Positions 10,360-23,929 of a stretch of 64,000 nucleotides of DNA are shown here, in pieces. Under the pieces are notes generated by a model that saw nothing but the letters and a program-made list of their open reading frames with translations, ran no database searches and had not been told where the DNA came from. Source of the DNA: Aquarana catesbeiana. Taxonomy: Eukaryota; Chordata; Amphibia; Anura; Ranidae. A program made the translations under genes and the position numbers. The DNA lies in contig NC_133330.1 in NCBI RefSeq assembly GCF_042186555.1, forward strand, positions 167,053,099 to 167,117,098. Reading direction: 5' to 3'. Positions within the stretch are counted from its first letter, which is position 1; every line of letters starts with the position of its first letter.

Positions 10360-12233
10360 GTAAGAAGCCGGCACATTCTTCAACTATTTTCTTGTTTCTC
10401 AGAACATAACATGTTAACAGTGTAATTTCTCATAATAAAAAGCAGTGGATTATTAAAATAGAAGTCTGGCCTAATATCTTTTGCCCATAATTCTCTTGTG
10501 GGTCACGAGAGTGCATTGACTTGTGCACTCTTGTGATTCAGAATCAGCCAACAGTGGGCTGAAGCCTGTTTTCAGCTGACGTCACCAAGCCGCTTCAGTC
10601 TCTGGATGTATCTCGATGATAATGTCAGGATCCACCCAGATGCCTGATTGGTGGCTGGATCAGCCTCTCGGTATTCCACTGAGAGCCTGAGCCAGCTGCT
10701 CCTACCCTGTGCTGCAGTGACAGCAGAAGGGACAGACTGACAATCACCGTTCTGTGCTCAGAGTGGACCAGAGAATTGACTGATCAGCGGTCATGTGATC
10801 GCTCAGTTTTCAGGCTTAGAGCCGGCAGGGGACATCTGCAGCATTGCACCGATGCTGAAGCCGTGTGTGTTTATTTTATTTTTTTCCCTCCCACTTCTCC
10901 ACAAGGGGGCATTTATCAATTCTGTTGCATAGCAAGGCAGTACTGCTCAGTGAGAGATTATGTGGCAGATTTGCTCTAAAGTGTGTATTTATAAAAATAA
11001 TTGCATAGCAGATCACGCAGTAAAAGTGCATTTAAATTGTTTCCTTGCACAACCCATTGTTTATTATTTGCTTCAATCACAGAAGCTACTACATTACAGA
11101 TGATGTTATCTATTGGGTAGTCACTTTACATTAGAGAACTTCTTCAGTTCTCTTCTACGTTAAACTTTGTCTAGCGTCCATAGGTAAAGAGGAAAAACTT
11201 AAATGGACTCCTTGGTTCGATCATTGAACTTTGAGTGATTCTCGATGTTTAGAACTGCAAGTATCGATATGGTAATGTTGAGGTCTTCTCTTTTTCCCTT
11301 TTTGAAACAATTGCATTATCAGCATCAGTATTCACATTTGTGCGTGGATATTGCACACTTTTATAGATTGGGCCTCATCTTAAGCCTCATACACATGATC
11401 GGGCTTCCATCTGACTTTTCTGTGGATTTTTGTCCGAAGGGCGTTGGCCGTAAACTTGTTCTGCATACACACGGCAGAACATTTTCAGCCAACTTTGACC
11501 AAATCACGTGGTTTTTCAGCTCATTATCGCCACTCTTTGGGCAACTTCTGCTATTGGCTGATGTTTAGCATTGGTTCTGAGCACACGTGTTTGTACTTTG
11601 GACTTTAGTCCGATGGACTTGTGTACACACGATCAGATTATCCTCCATCGGACTTTTTTTGTCAAAGTTTGAGAGCATGCACAGCGAACTTTTGTCCATT
11701 GAAAAAGCAACAACAATTATCCGATGGAGCATACAGACGGTCGGATTGTCTGATAGAACAGGTCTGTCAGACCGTTGTTGTCAAAGTCCGATCGTGTGTA
11801 ATGTGCCTTTAGTCATGTTTAGTACTTTTTGTCATTTTCTGTACCGATATGATATTCTGTTTTAGATGCTAGTTTCTCTGTACCACTTTTTGAAACCTTC
11901 TAGCTAAAAAGTTTGTAAACAAAAATAAATAGTTTCCTTGCAAATGGAGCCAAACAAAATAAAGTTAGTATGCTATTTTCTGTGCTTGTCGGATGTTTTT
12001 CATTGATATAAAATGAAAAACAGATGGCCACTAGATGGCGCTAAGTATTATAGGAAATGCCTATGATACTTCGCTCTATTTAGTAGTAAAGTACAATATT
12101 TTCTGGTTCATAGCAATGAAAAACATTTGACCACAGGAAAAAGCCCAATAAAAAAGTTTTTTGCCCCATTCACACAGATCAAATGTACACGCACCTTCAC
12201 TGGGTAAAAAAAATAAATATATAATATAATGAT

Positions 12234-12277
<44 letters not shown>

Positions 12278-15200
12278 CATAATGTATGTATGTCCGTTTT
12301 TCATCCTTCCGTTTTCGGATGAAAAACGGACATACATGTATCCCTATGGAGCGTCGGATGTTAGCGGTGACATGTCCGCTGACATCCGACCCGCTCTGAT
12401 CCGAAAAGTGTAACGGGGGAAAACCCTACTTTTCCATCCGTTATCGGATCGGGTGACGACAGACTCTACGTCCGTCATCATCCGATCCCCCATAGGGGAG
12501 AGCAGCGCAGCGACGGACCTGTCATCTTCCTGCTCAGCGGGGATCAGCGGAGCGATCCCCGCTGAGCAAGCGGGTGTTCACGGGGCGGATCATCACTGAT
12601 AGCCCATCACTGATAGAAAGAGCCCTTAGTGTTCAGCTTGATACATAAATTCCTTCCTCTGGTGCTAAAGTATCACTGCCACAGAACGAAACCTGTTTCT
12701 GACCACCTCCCAATTATGCTTCTGTTTAGAGTTAAAGTCTGTCTCATTATCTGCAGCTGTTGCAGACCCGATCCAATTGTTTTGCTGCCTAGGATTCCAG
12801 AAAAAGGTTGCAAATACAATGCTGTAAAAAAGTATTTGCCCTTTCTGATTTTTGCATATTCCACACTTGACTCAGATCATCAAACAAATGTTGTTATTAC
12901 ACAAAGATAACCCGAGTAAATACAAAATGCAGTTTTTAAATGATGGTTTCATTTACTAAGGTGAAAAAGCTGTCCAAACCTGCGTTCTTTTATGACCTTC
13001 TGGATGAGTCGTCATGCTCTTGGAGTAATTTTTGTAGGGCTGCCACTCCTGGGAAGGTTCACCACTGTTCCAAGTTATCTCCATTTGTAGATAATGGCTC
13101 TCCCAGTGGCTCACTGGAGTTCCCAAGCCTTAGAAATGGCCTTCCTAGACTGATACATGTTTGTTTCTAATCTGTTCTTGAATTTTTTTAGACTGTGGCT
13201 TTTTGTGATCTGTTAGTGTGCTTCACTTTGTCACACAGCTTCTATTTATGTGATTTCTTCATTCAACAGGTCTGGCAAGTGAAATTTAACTCCGCTTTCC
13301 AAAAAATAGTGGTTAATCACAGTTCATTCATGATTTAGCAGGGGAGGGGGCAATTACTTTTTCACATAGGGCCAGGCAGGTTTGAACAGCTTTATTCCCT
13401 TTATAAATGAAATAATAATTTTAAAAACTGAAAGATGTGGGGAACAACACTGTGCTAAGTAAAATAAAAAAATGAGCAGCTACATACGGTATGACAAAAA
13501 CACTAAGAGGGGTGATAGAAAAAATGTAGCGCTTAAAAAACATACAAAAATATCATGATATTAATATAAAGCATAAAGTCCATGAAACTACAAAACCTTG
13601 AACAGGGTTAAATGGACTCCATAAGTGACAAACAAAGGTTCTGATTGCCTAGAGCAAAAATAAATGTGATGTCCACATGTAAATGAATGTCCAACGGTGT
13701 GTAAACACAGGAACAGCAACCCGAAATGGTGAGTTTCCAAGTGTAGACAGTAGATGTATAGATCCATCCGTAGGAACAACATCAGAAGAAAACAACATCA
13801 ATGGATGAGTAGTAAGTGTATGCTCTTACCGGATCTGGTGGACTCTACTGTTAGCGACATAGAGTCTTTGCGAGCAGTGTGCCACACATGGCAGATGTAA
13901 AGTTGTCCAGATGGTTGGGACCTCTGGAACGGACTCCACGGAAACTCAAAAACCATACGAATCAACCGTTATAGCTGGAACTCGAAACTGGAATCTTGTA
14001 AGGAGGGTAGACCAGGTGTACCAGGACGGAACACACACTCACATCAGGGTAATATGTGGAGAAAAAAATATTGCTTCCACATAGTGCAGATAAAAAAAGA
14101 GAGTTTTATTTCTAAAAAAACAATTATAATAAAAGTGATCACAATTAAAAAAGGGGCAACATGGAAAGTGAAATAGTCCGACGTGTTTCGACCTACGGGG
14201 CTTCTACTGGGGCAAAAAAAAATAAAAAACTGGATCATGGATTTACTCTGGTTATCTTTGTGTAATATTAAAATTCGTTTGATCTGAATCATTTAAGTGT
14301 GAGAAATATGCAAAACAAAAAATCAGGAAGGGGGCAAATACTTTTTCACAGCACTTTACATGTTGCATTGACTTTCCAGAAGTGTTTCACTCATTTTCTT
14401 GATAAATGTCCCCTTCAATGTTACCATTGCTCACCACCTGTTTGCATTCTTTCTGAGTATCTGACCTGGAACAAGAATGCAGCATGTAATGTTAGAACTC
14501 CTGGTCTGCCCGAGGCTGGGTTCACACTCGTGCAATCACAGGCATCGCCTGTGATTCGCACCGCATTGTTGTGCAGATCACATGTGATGTCTGTGCGATG
14601 CGAATTCAGCCATACAAACTGGCTGAAATCGCATTGCATTCGCACCAAAATGGTGCAGGACCCTTTTTTTGGTCAGCACTGGAATTGGATCGCATGGGTG
14701 TTTACACCTATGTGATCCGATTCCTGCACCATTTGACAATTCACACTGCGATCTGCAAACAGATCGGGGGGGTTATTAACGTTACATCGACACCCCCAGC
14801 GGTTTGCAGGTGTCAGTGTGAACCAGTGTGCGATTCAGGTGCGATGCGGGAACCGACACTGAATTGCAGGGTTTCCTGCATTGCACCAGTGTGAAGCTGG
14901 AATCAATCAGTGTTTTGGGAAGTATTATAGCCTAAAAACAAGAGTCTGCACAAGGGACATAACCTACACTTAGTATGATGTGTCCCTTGCTGTGTCTTTT
15001 TGTTGTACCTACCTCCTGACCTTTTGTACACACTTAGAAAGTGTGGTTAGGGCTGGTCTTTTTAAGCTCTCTACTTCTTATCCATTGCTTAGACAGAATC
15101 GTTCATTGGGTTAAAAGGGTGTTTAATAAAGAGATCCTCTAATTTAATTTAATGTTTTTTTACATTTTACCATCTTCTCAACACTGTTGGAAAAAACAGT

Positions 15201-18200
15201 ATGGAAATTGATATTGATTATAAATTGAAAATGTGTGTTTACTGTCTATTAATTGGTTAATTTACAAGTATTAAAACTTGTAAACCTGAAACACAATTGG
15301 TATCCTAACATTAGCACATATCTGTATGGTCAGCAGATTTGGTCAGTTACCAAACATTATGTTGAAATATTTTGTAACTGTACATTTCTTGAGGCTGGCA
15401 GTACTGCATTGAGCTCCTCTGTCTGTTATTTTTAAATAGAGAAGTGTTGGCGATTTCTGATGTTAACTGAGATTGTTCATTTTCTTCCTACAAGTATCCT
15501 AACATGTACAGTAGTGATCCAGAAAATGGCAAGATCTTTAACTGCATACAGCGGGCACATCAAAATACGTAAGTATATGTCTCTGAGATTTTATACATAG
15601 CTTTACTTATCCTGTACCCTTACTGATCAGTAGAATGAGATGCAACATTCAGCCAAGGGGCTGGAAAAAAGGGGATGTGGGTGTTGAAAATAAAACTGAA
15701 AATTAAAGGAGTTGTAAAGGTTTGTGTTTTTTCACCTTAATGCATCCTATGCATTAAGGTGAAAAAACCCATCAGTGACCAGCCCCCTCCCCCCCCCCCC
15801 CCCTTGTTTTACTTACCTGAACCCTCGAACTTGTCCCATGGGGACATACCGTCTCCCTGCTCGGGGGTTCTCGGCTGTTGATTTGATAGATTGATGGCAG
15901 CGCAGCCATTGGCTCCCGCTGCTGTCAATCAAATCCAATGACGCGGCCGCCAGGGGGGCAGGGCCGAGTCCTGCATTCGGCGTCTATGGACGCCGAATGC
16001 TGAACTCGGGAGCGTGCCCGGAAGGTAACCCCCCAGGAGATTGCTTGTCCCAGGGGGTGAGAGCCGCCGAGGGACCCCAGAAGACCAGGTTCGGGGCCAC
16101 TCTGTGCAAAACAAGCTGCACAGTGGAAGTACGTATCATATGTTTGTTATGTACAAAAAAACGAAGCTTTAGTGTCACTTTAAGCCTTGAGATGCAAATG
16201 AGGAACCCAGCATTGGGGTAGCGCCCCATTCTTACCTGTGCCTGTTTGTTATTAGCTTGGCAATCTAGGAAACCCTAAATGGGTGCTGTCTGCTGTGTAT
16301 CCTGTAAACTAAGCCTGATCTAAAAAAAAAAAAAAAAAACCTGACTTTAGCAGTTGTCCTTTTTTGCTGGCTATATGATTTAGGTGTCATGCAATGCAGT
16401 CAGGATGTGTTTTTTTTTTTTTTTTTTTTGTGTTTTTTTTTTTTTTTTTTTTAACTCTCCTAGAAGCCTTCCTCCTGGCAGCAGCGGTTTTCCAGAAAGT
16501 GTTTTAACGCTTTTACAAGGGTTTATGCGATTCATTTAATTGGCCAGAATAAATAATTTATTTGAAATTAATGATCAAGCGCTAAAACGCACCGAGTATT
16601 AACGTGGGTTGTCAAGCATTTTTTCTGTCCAAACTCTGCTGATCTTGGACACACTAGAAGTGGGGATTTTTTTCCTGCCTTGAAACTCTCCTACCACTAA
16701 ACTCTGCTAAAAGCTTGCAATACGTGTGCTTGGACACATAGGCTAACATGCAGGAGAGTTTAGAGACAAAAAAAAAAACTCTATACGCCCCTAAAAACGT
16801 CCAGTGTGCATGAGGTCTAATAAGTTACCCACTGACAGGATAATGAAATAGTTTTAGGAAGTCTTTTAGGACAACAAATTTTAGCTACTCTGTTTTTTCC
16901 CCAAAGCAATACACTTCCTTGGCTTCCTGGTCAGAAACGTGCATTTCATAGATTTCCTGGGGGAATAACTGTTTGGCGGTAGAAAAAACAAAACAGAAAA
17001 CTAACGAAGAGTAATTGTCTTGTTTTATGGCTCCCAGTGTTGATCAGGTACCATCAATGACTGTGGTTGTTCTACTGTCTTGGTAAAAATGTGAAGACAC
17101 CTTTTAAATTAAAGTAGAAATTTTATACTTGGCACGTTTTTAGTTTCATTAACATTTAGCGCTTGTTCACACGTCCAGTAATTTTCAGCTTTTTTCCCAA
17201 TGCCTGACTACATGTAACATTCAGAATCCCATTCTTTCTAATTGTCCCTGTTCACTCTTGAAGGCTCAGTTCCCAACGTTCGAAAAAGTACATGAGATTC
17301 TTTTGAGTGTATTCAGTCATTTTTGCCTGGATGCGACTGTAAGCGTGCAACACATGCATTTGCATGGATTTTTTTGCGCCTGAAAAACACCTCTGCTCCT
17401 CCCCTTGCCCTCCACTCCTCCCCTTGCCCAGCCCAGGAAACAAACACCTGAAACTTGATACACATTCAGAAACGCTTGTACAGTGCTTGAAAATGCCAAA
17501 CAAAATGCTCCTTGTATTTATTGTGCATTATTTTACAGTTTGGAATCATACCCTCCCTTTTTATTCTTCCTTGCTGCTGGAGGACTTACACATCCGGTAA
17601 GTGATTAGTTTGTTGTTAGCTCTTTACTTTGCATCATTCTTGGTTGTGCTTAACCTATTTCAGGTTGTTTTTTACTAATCCAGGTTCAAACACTTGGATT
17701 TTCAAATTTAACTTTGGAAATATGAAATGCTTTTACAGTATATTCACATTTAGCTTGAGTTTAGGCTCCATTCACACCTAGGCGCTTGTAATCGCAGTGA
17801 TTTTGCCCGCAATTTCAGAATCGCAGCAGGACGCGATTGCAGTGCCATTACTTGTTAATGGCACCCCAATCGCGGTGCAATTTTACCACATGTGGTGGGT
17901 AATAAATCGCACTGCAATCGCGGCAAAATCGCTACAATGTAGCATAGCAGGTTTAGATTTTGCCATGATTGCAGAGCGATTTATCGCAATTGCGTCCTGT
18001 GTTTTGCCGCTATTCTGGAATTGCATGCAGAATCACGGCGATTCCACCCGCTATTCCAAAGGCCTAGGAGTGTATGGAGCCTAATTGTTTCTGATTTTGG
18101 AGTGTTGCCCCCAGAAATCTCAGCACGCAAATATGTGGCACAACTAACTTTTATTGTATACACATTTTTCATATTTGAACTCTAAACTTAAACATATTCT

Positions 18201-19119
18201 GTAGACCTTACCCTAAACCTAACTCTAAAGACCCGTACACATGATACGAAAATCAGAAGTAAAATTTCGTCTGACAAACGATCTGCTGATTTTCGGATAG
18301 TTAGTTAAAAATAAGAGCAAGACTACGCATGCTCAGAAACTAAAGAACACATACATAACTATTCAACACATTACGTCACTTCTGAATTTGTATTCTGTCG
18401 TACGAGAATTTTCGTATGGTGAGTAACCTCTTCACTTTTGACATGAGACTAGCATGCCAACAAAAAAACGGACGAATGGTCGTCCAAAAATCTGATTGTG
18501 TGTACGAGACTTAAAGCTCAGGCAAATTGTATACTAGCCCCAAAAATGCTACTCTATCCAAAATGTAATGCTTTGTTTATTTAATTTGCTGTAAAACTGC
18601 ACCAAAAAACCTGTGCCATGCAATGATATCATATCTATAACAAAGGCATAGTAAAAAAACATTTTCTAAACTGTGATAAACACTTATGTAATTATAATGT
18701 TATTAAGGCCTTGTGCACACTGCTCCTAAATTGGATTGGAGTTTTTGGGGCTTTTGGCATTTTTTGCCTAAGCCCCTGAATGCTTATCAATAAAAGCCTA
18801 TGTATCCATGCACAGGCTTTTAGAGGAGTTTAGGAGCAGCAGAGTTTACAGGCAGTCAAATCTCTTTCTCGTGAACGCAGAAAAATCATGCCAAACGCAG
18901 CTAAACGTGCCTAAGCAAGTTTAGCGCTTCAGCAATTATTCATTTCAATGGCCAGAATGAATTGCAATTCTGGACAATGAAATAAATGCCTAAACGCACC
19001 TAATTGCGTTAGAAAAAAACGGGGCTTAGGTGCATTTTTAACACCGATTTTCTCCCGTTAGGAAAAATGGCATTTACAATAAACCAATGTACATGAGGCC
19101 TAAAGTGTAACCAAAGGCA

Positions 19120-19154
<35 letters not shown>

Positions 19155-19386
19155 CCATTTTGGATAGAATAAGGGAGGATTATACCCCCTGTGATTATCC
19201 CTCCAAAGTGAGGCTCGAGTAGTGTCCCCATTGAAAGATTTCCCCTCCTATTACTGTTTTGATGTCAACCCAAAATTTGTGATTTTCTTTTACTTTCACT
19301 TTTGGAAAATTATGTGAAAAAAAAAAAAATTATATATATATATATACACATATACACATATACACACATACACACATACACACATA

Positions 19387-19441
<55 letters not shown>

Positions 19442-22400
19442 TACAGGACCTGTCAATGTGTCCTTCTGTTGACAAGACCATTACAGTTCTTCCTCTCATG
19501 TGAGTGCAGCTTACTGAAAAGTCATGTAAACCGAGTAAATGTACTGTTTCCAGCAGAGATAGAGTATATATATATATAATTAATATAATCTAATGCCAAA
19601 AAAAAACTGTCTTTTATTTAAGTATAGCAATCACATGAAGCCATTCATTATCACATAGTTTTTTTGGATCCTTTTTAAACCATAATAACAAATCACCCAA
19701 ATGGCCCTGATAAAAAGCTTATATACACTGGAATGTTTGGCCTTGGTACAGATACAGAAGGTGGCAGACGCAGGTTAAAAAATTTGTGTCTGTGTATAGT
19801 CAATGAGTTTGTTAGCTCTCACATGGATGCACTAAGCAGGCTAGACACTGAGCCATGAGGGGGTAGAAAAGAACAGTCAAAAGACCTGCGTAACAAGGTA
19901 ATGAAACTTTACAAAGGCGGAAAAGGATAAAAAAAAAAGATATCCGAAGCCTTGAATATGCCAGTCAGTACTGTCCAATCACTTAATAAGAAGTGGAAAA
20001 TTTGGGGATCTCTTGATACCAAGCCAAGGTCAGGTAGATCAAGAAAGATTTCAGCCACAACTGCCACAGGAACTGTTTGAGATATAAAGAAAAGCCCACA
20101 GGTAACCTCAGGAGAAATACAGGCTGGAAAAAGATGGTGTGGTTGGTTTTTGAGGAGCACACTATGATGATACTTGAACAAAAAAGATCTGCATGGTCAA
20201 GTTGCCAGAAAGAAGCCTTTACTGTACCACAAAAGTGCCACAAAAAAGCCTGGTTACAATATGCCCAACAACACCTTGACATGCCTCATTGGGCTTTTTT
20301 TTGTGGCATTGGCACAGTAAAGGCTTCTTTCTGGCAGCTCAACCAAGCAGCTCTTTTTTGTTCAACTATCGTTGAATTTTGCTCCTGAAAAACAACCACA
20401 CTTTGTAGAAAGCAGCCTGTATTTCTCCTGCGGTTACCTGTGGGTTTTTCTTTGTATCCTGAGCAATTCTTCCACCAGTTGTGGCTGCAATCTTTCTTGG
20501 TCTACCTGACCTTGGCTTGGTATCAAAAGAGCCCCTAATTTTCCACTTCTTATTAAATGATTGAACAGTACTGACTGACATATTCAAGGCTTTGGATATC
20601 TTTTTATATCCTTTTCCATCTTTGTAAAGTTTCATTACCTTGTTACGCAGGTCTTTTGACTGTTCTTTTCTACCTCCTCGTGGCTCAGTGCCTAGCCTGC
20701 TAAATGCATTCATGTGAGAGCTAACAAACTCATTGACTATTTATACACAGACACAAATTGTGATTTTAAAAAGCCACAAATGTGGAAAATTAACCTTTTT
20801 TTAAAGTGACATTGAAGTCTCCTAGCCAAATCGCTGCTACATTTGGATGATGGGTCATGAATGATATACCCTCCTTAACTATGGACACATTAAATGGAGG
20901 TGGTATTTAAAAGGCCATTATGAGCAGAGGTTCTCCATATATTTTGGCGTGAATAAATACATAGCGGCCCTGTGGGTCAGTAATCAGCTCACCCATTTCA
21001 AAATGTACGGACTTAGCTATCAACACAGAAACTCCCCTGGAATGAGATGTGTGGGTAGAGTGATACGCCCATCCAACCCAAGGCCTACGAAGCGCCATCT
21101 GAACGCTTCCCTCAATATGAGTTTCCACAAGTACCACTATGTCCGCATGTTGCTTCTTCAGGAATGTGAAGACTGCCGCACGCTTAAATTTCTCGCGCAG
21201 GCCCCTCGCATTCCATGTAAAAAATTTTAAAGATGCCATATGTAAGACTTTTTAAACATTAATAAACCATTTATATGTAACAGTTTGCTCCTTCCACACA
21301 AGGCACAGAGATTTTTAATTTTCAGACATAGTTGTCTCAAGCACTTGTCACGCGACACAAATGTACTCATCAAAAGATTGGACACATATATAATGTTACC
21401 TTTTCCCTATAATGCGTATGCACATTCAAATTTAAACGAACCAAAAACATTTGAACCCCCACCCCCCTCCCTGCCCTACACTGACCCAAACTTGTGCGGG
21501 CATCATCCCTTAACTGGTTGTTATCTGAGAAGTATTCTAGCATCTTAGTGAACAATGGAATGTAGAACAGTTGGTTCAAACTCCGGACATTAAATAGAGT
21601 AAGTAATGTCAGCCATGTCACTCGATCCTCTTGTGTCCGTTTAACCGGAACCTCTAAGTATCGGATAATGTTCCAATGAGCATGGTGCTGCTTCCCAGAA
21701 CTGTGTGGGGAAAAGTCTCGCTGCAGGATGCATGTTTATTGTAGGACTGTTTTTCTCTCTCCGGAGCCCCGGAGGGTATTTTGACTCTTGTACTGTGGGT
21801 AAACAGGATTTATGCGTAAAACTTGCGCTGGTTAGGAGCAGTTCCTGGTCATATCTACGTTATCAGTGGGACTTAATCAATCAGCTTGTTGAGGATTGGC
21901 TCTTCGTTCCAGCCAAGAGATCACCTCCTCTGGATCCTCAAAGAAGACCGCACGACCCTCATGTTCCACCCTAAGACGGGCTGGAAAGAGCATGGAGTAC
22001 TTGTATTGTAAATTTCTTAGCTTGCGTTTGGCCTCCGTAAAGCTCTGACGACGACGCTGGACTTCTGCCGAGAAATCTGGGAAAATGGCTACTTTAACAT
22101 TTCCAACTGGAATATTGCCTTTTTCCCTAGCCATTCTTAAAGCAGTGTCCCGATCCTTATAGTTAAGGAGTTTAGCTATGAACGTGCGTGGTGGAGCTCC
22201 CTGGGGAGGGGGTTTTGCTGGCATGCGATGCGCCCGCTCTACCGCAAATATAGGAGAAAAGACTTCTCTCCCATAAGTAGTGATCAGTAGTTGTTCTAGA
22301 AAAGTGGTAGTGTCCTTGCCCTCAGATCCTTCCGGCAGGCCTATCAGGCGTATATTACATCTTCTTAGCCTGTTCTCCATGTCGTCTTGCTTTATAAGGA

Positions 22401-22761
22401 GTTGCTGTATCTGCCTTTGCACACGGTCTGAAGAAGTTTGTAGGGGTGGGATAGCATCTTCCACCTCGCCCAGTCTGGTCTCAGTTTCTTTCACTCTTTC
22501 CCTAAGTTTTTGGAAGTCCTGTCTGATAAGGGAGATGGAAAATTAACCTTTTAATTGCCATTTTAACTTGTGTGTGCCACATTTCAGGGTATGTAAACTT
22601 TTTATCAGGGCCATTTGGGTGATTTCTGTTATTTAAAAAGGATCCAAAAAACTGTGTGATAATAAATGACTTCATGTGATTGCTATTGTTAAATAAAAGT
22701 GAGTCAATATTAATGTCAAAATTTCACAATTTTTGCCAGGGTATGCAAACTTTTGAGCACG

Positions 22762-22803
<42 letters not shown>

Positions 22804-23863
22804 CCATTCAGGTCAATGAAGGGTAAAATATTGGTTGGGTTGGCACAAAAAATAGTGTAAGTAGCACAGATATTAATACCGTGATGAAACCCCTGTGCTG
22901 TCATAGAAATTAATGATCATATCTTTATCCAGTTGATTTTGCCTGCACAATGCCAGGTAAATGCAACACAGGGCACTCTATACTGGCTCTCAGAGAAAAC
23001 TGCTGCTTATTTTACTCTTGGGGTTCATTGCCCACCTCCTAAAGAACGACTTCGCTTTTAGTGATGATGTCTTATAAATGAAGCCCTTATGGTTACATAC
23101 TTGTCTTCTTGCTGCTGGATGCTGCCATGAGTTTGGAGCATCTATACAGAATGAATGGGGCATTGACGGCACACATGAACACTTGGAAGAGAAAAAGGCC
23201 AGTTTGTGTGGTGTAGGTCAGGGCTGTGCAGTGAAAATCTCTAGAAGAAGGTAAGTATTTCACAATGCAGGCTTCACTGGTGAAGAAAGAAGATTTGGGA
23301 TCCCTGTGATGATGTCAAGGGGACAAAGAAAAGAAAGATATCTACCCAATGGAAATGGGTAATAAAGGAAAATTTGCAAGGCTTGCCTGGAGTTCAGCTT
23401 TACATTTTGAATGTTAATCTGTGGATATTACATTTGCATCTTTGCACTCTCTGTTTGAAAATCAGTGTGTCTTTAGTATGTATACACTTTAATAGGTCTT
23501 ACAAAGGTTTAATTCCTTTCATCCATTTGTTTTTACACATTAATTTAAGTGATATAGCCTAAGGTTCCTTTTTTTACTTTCTCAAAGATTGACTTGTTTA
23601 TCTACCACTTGAATTGACTTGTTTATATTCCTACAGCGTGCTGCTAGTGCTATGGGAGTTGTATGGATTATTGGCAGAGAACTTTATGCCGCTGGGTACT
23701 CTACAGGTGGTAAGTACACAAGCTGCTTAGATTTATTGCCCTGACTTTAAGTGCTTAATTGTGGTTAGCACAAGCAAAGCCAATCTGGCAAATGGTGTGT
23801 GTGTGTGTGTATATATGTATATTATAGAGAGAGAGAGAGAGAGAGAGATATATATATAGATAG

Positions 23864-23929
<66 letters not shown>

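Larger units (their letters stand above)
20801..22535 (-). mobile_element. L1 fragment with target-site duplication
   Basis: It lies between two copies of TGGAAAATTAACCTTTT (20783-20799 and 22536-22552). On the minus strand it runs from inside ORF1 to inside the ORF2 endonuclease and then ends directly in a short A run (T on the + strand, about 20796-20802). The 3' two thirds of L1, including reverse transcriptase, is missing. Confidence 0.8.
20290..22764 (-). mobile_element. Tc1-like element, right arm, split by L1
   Basis: The outer end at about 22740-22764 reads TATGCAAACTTTTGAGCACG. An inner direct copy lies near 22590 (TATGTAAACTTTTTATCAGG), the IR/DR arrangement. Transposase N-terminus at 20366-20713. 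The sequence is interrupted by an L1 piece at 20801-22535 between two copies of a 17-bp target sequence. Confidence 0.8.
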
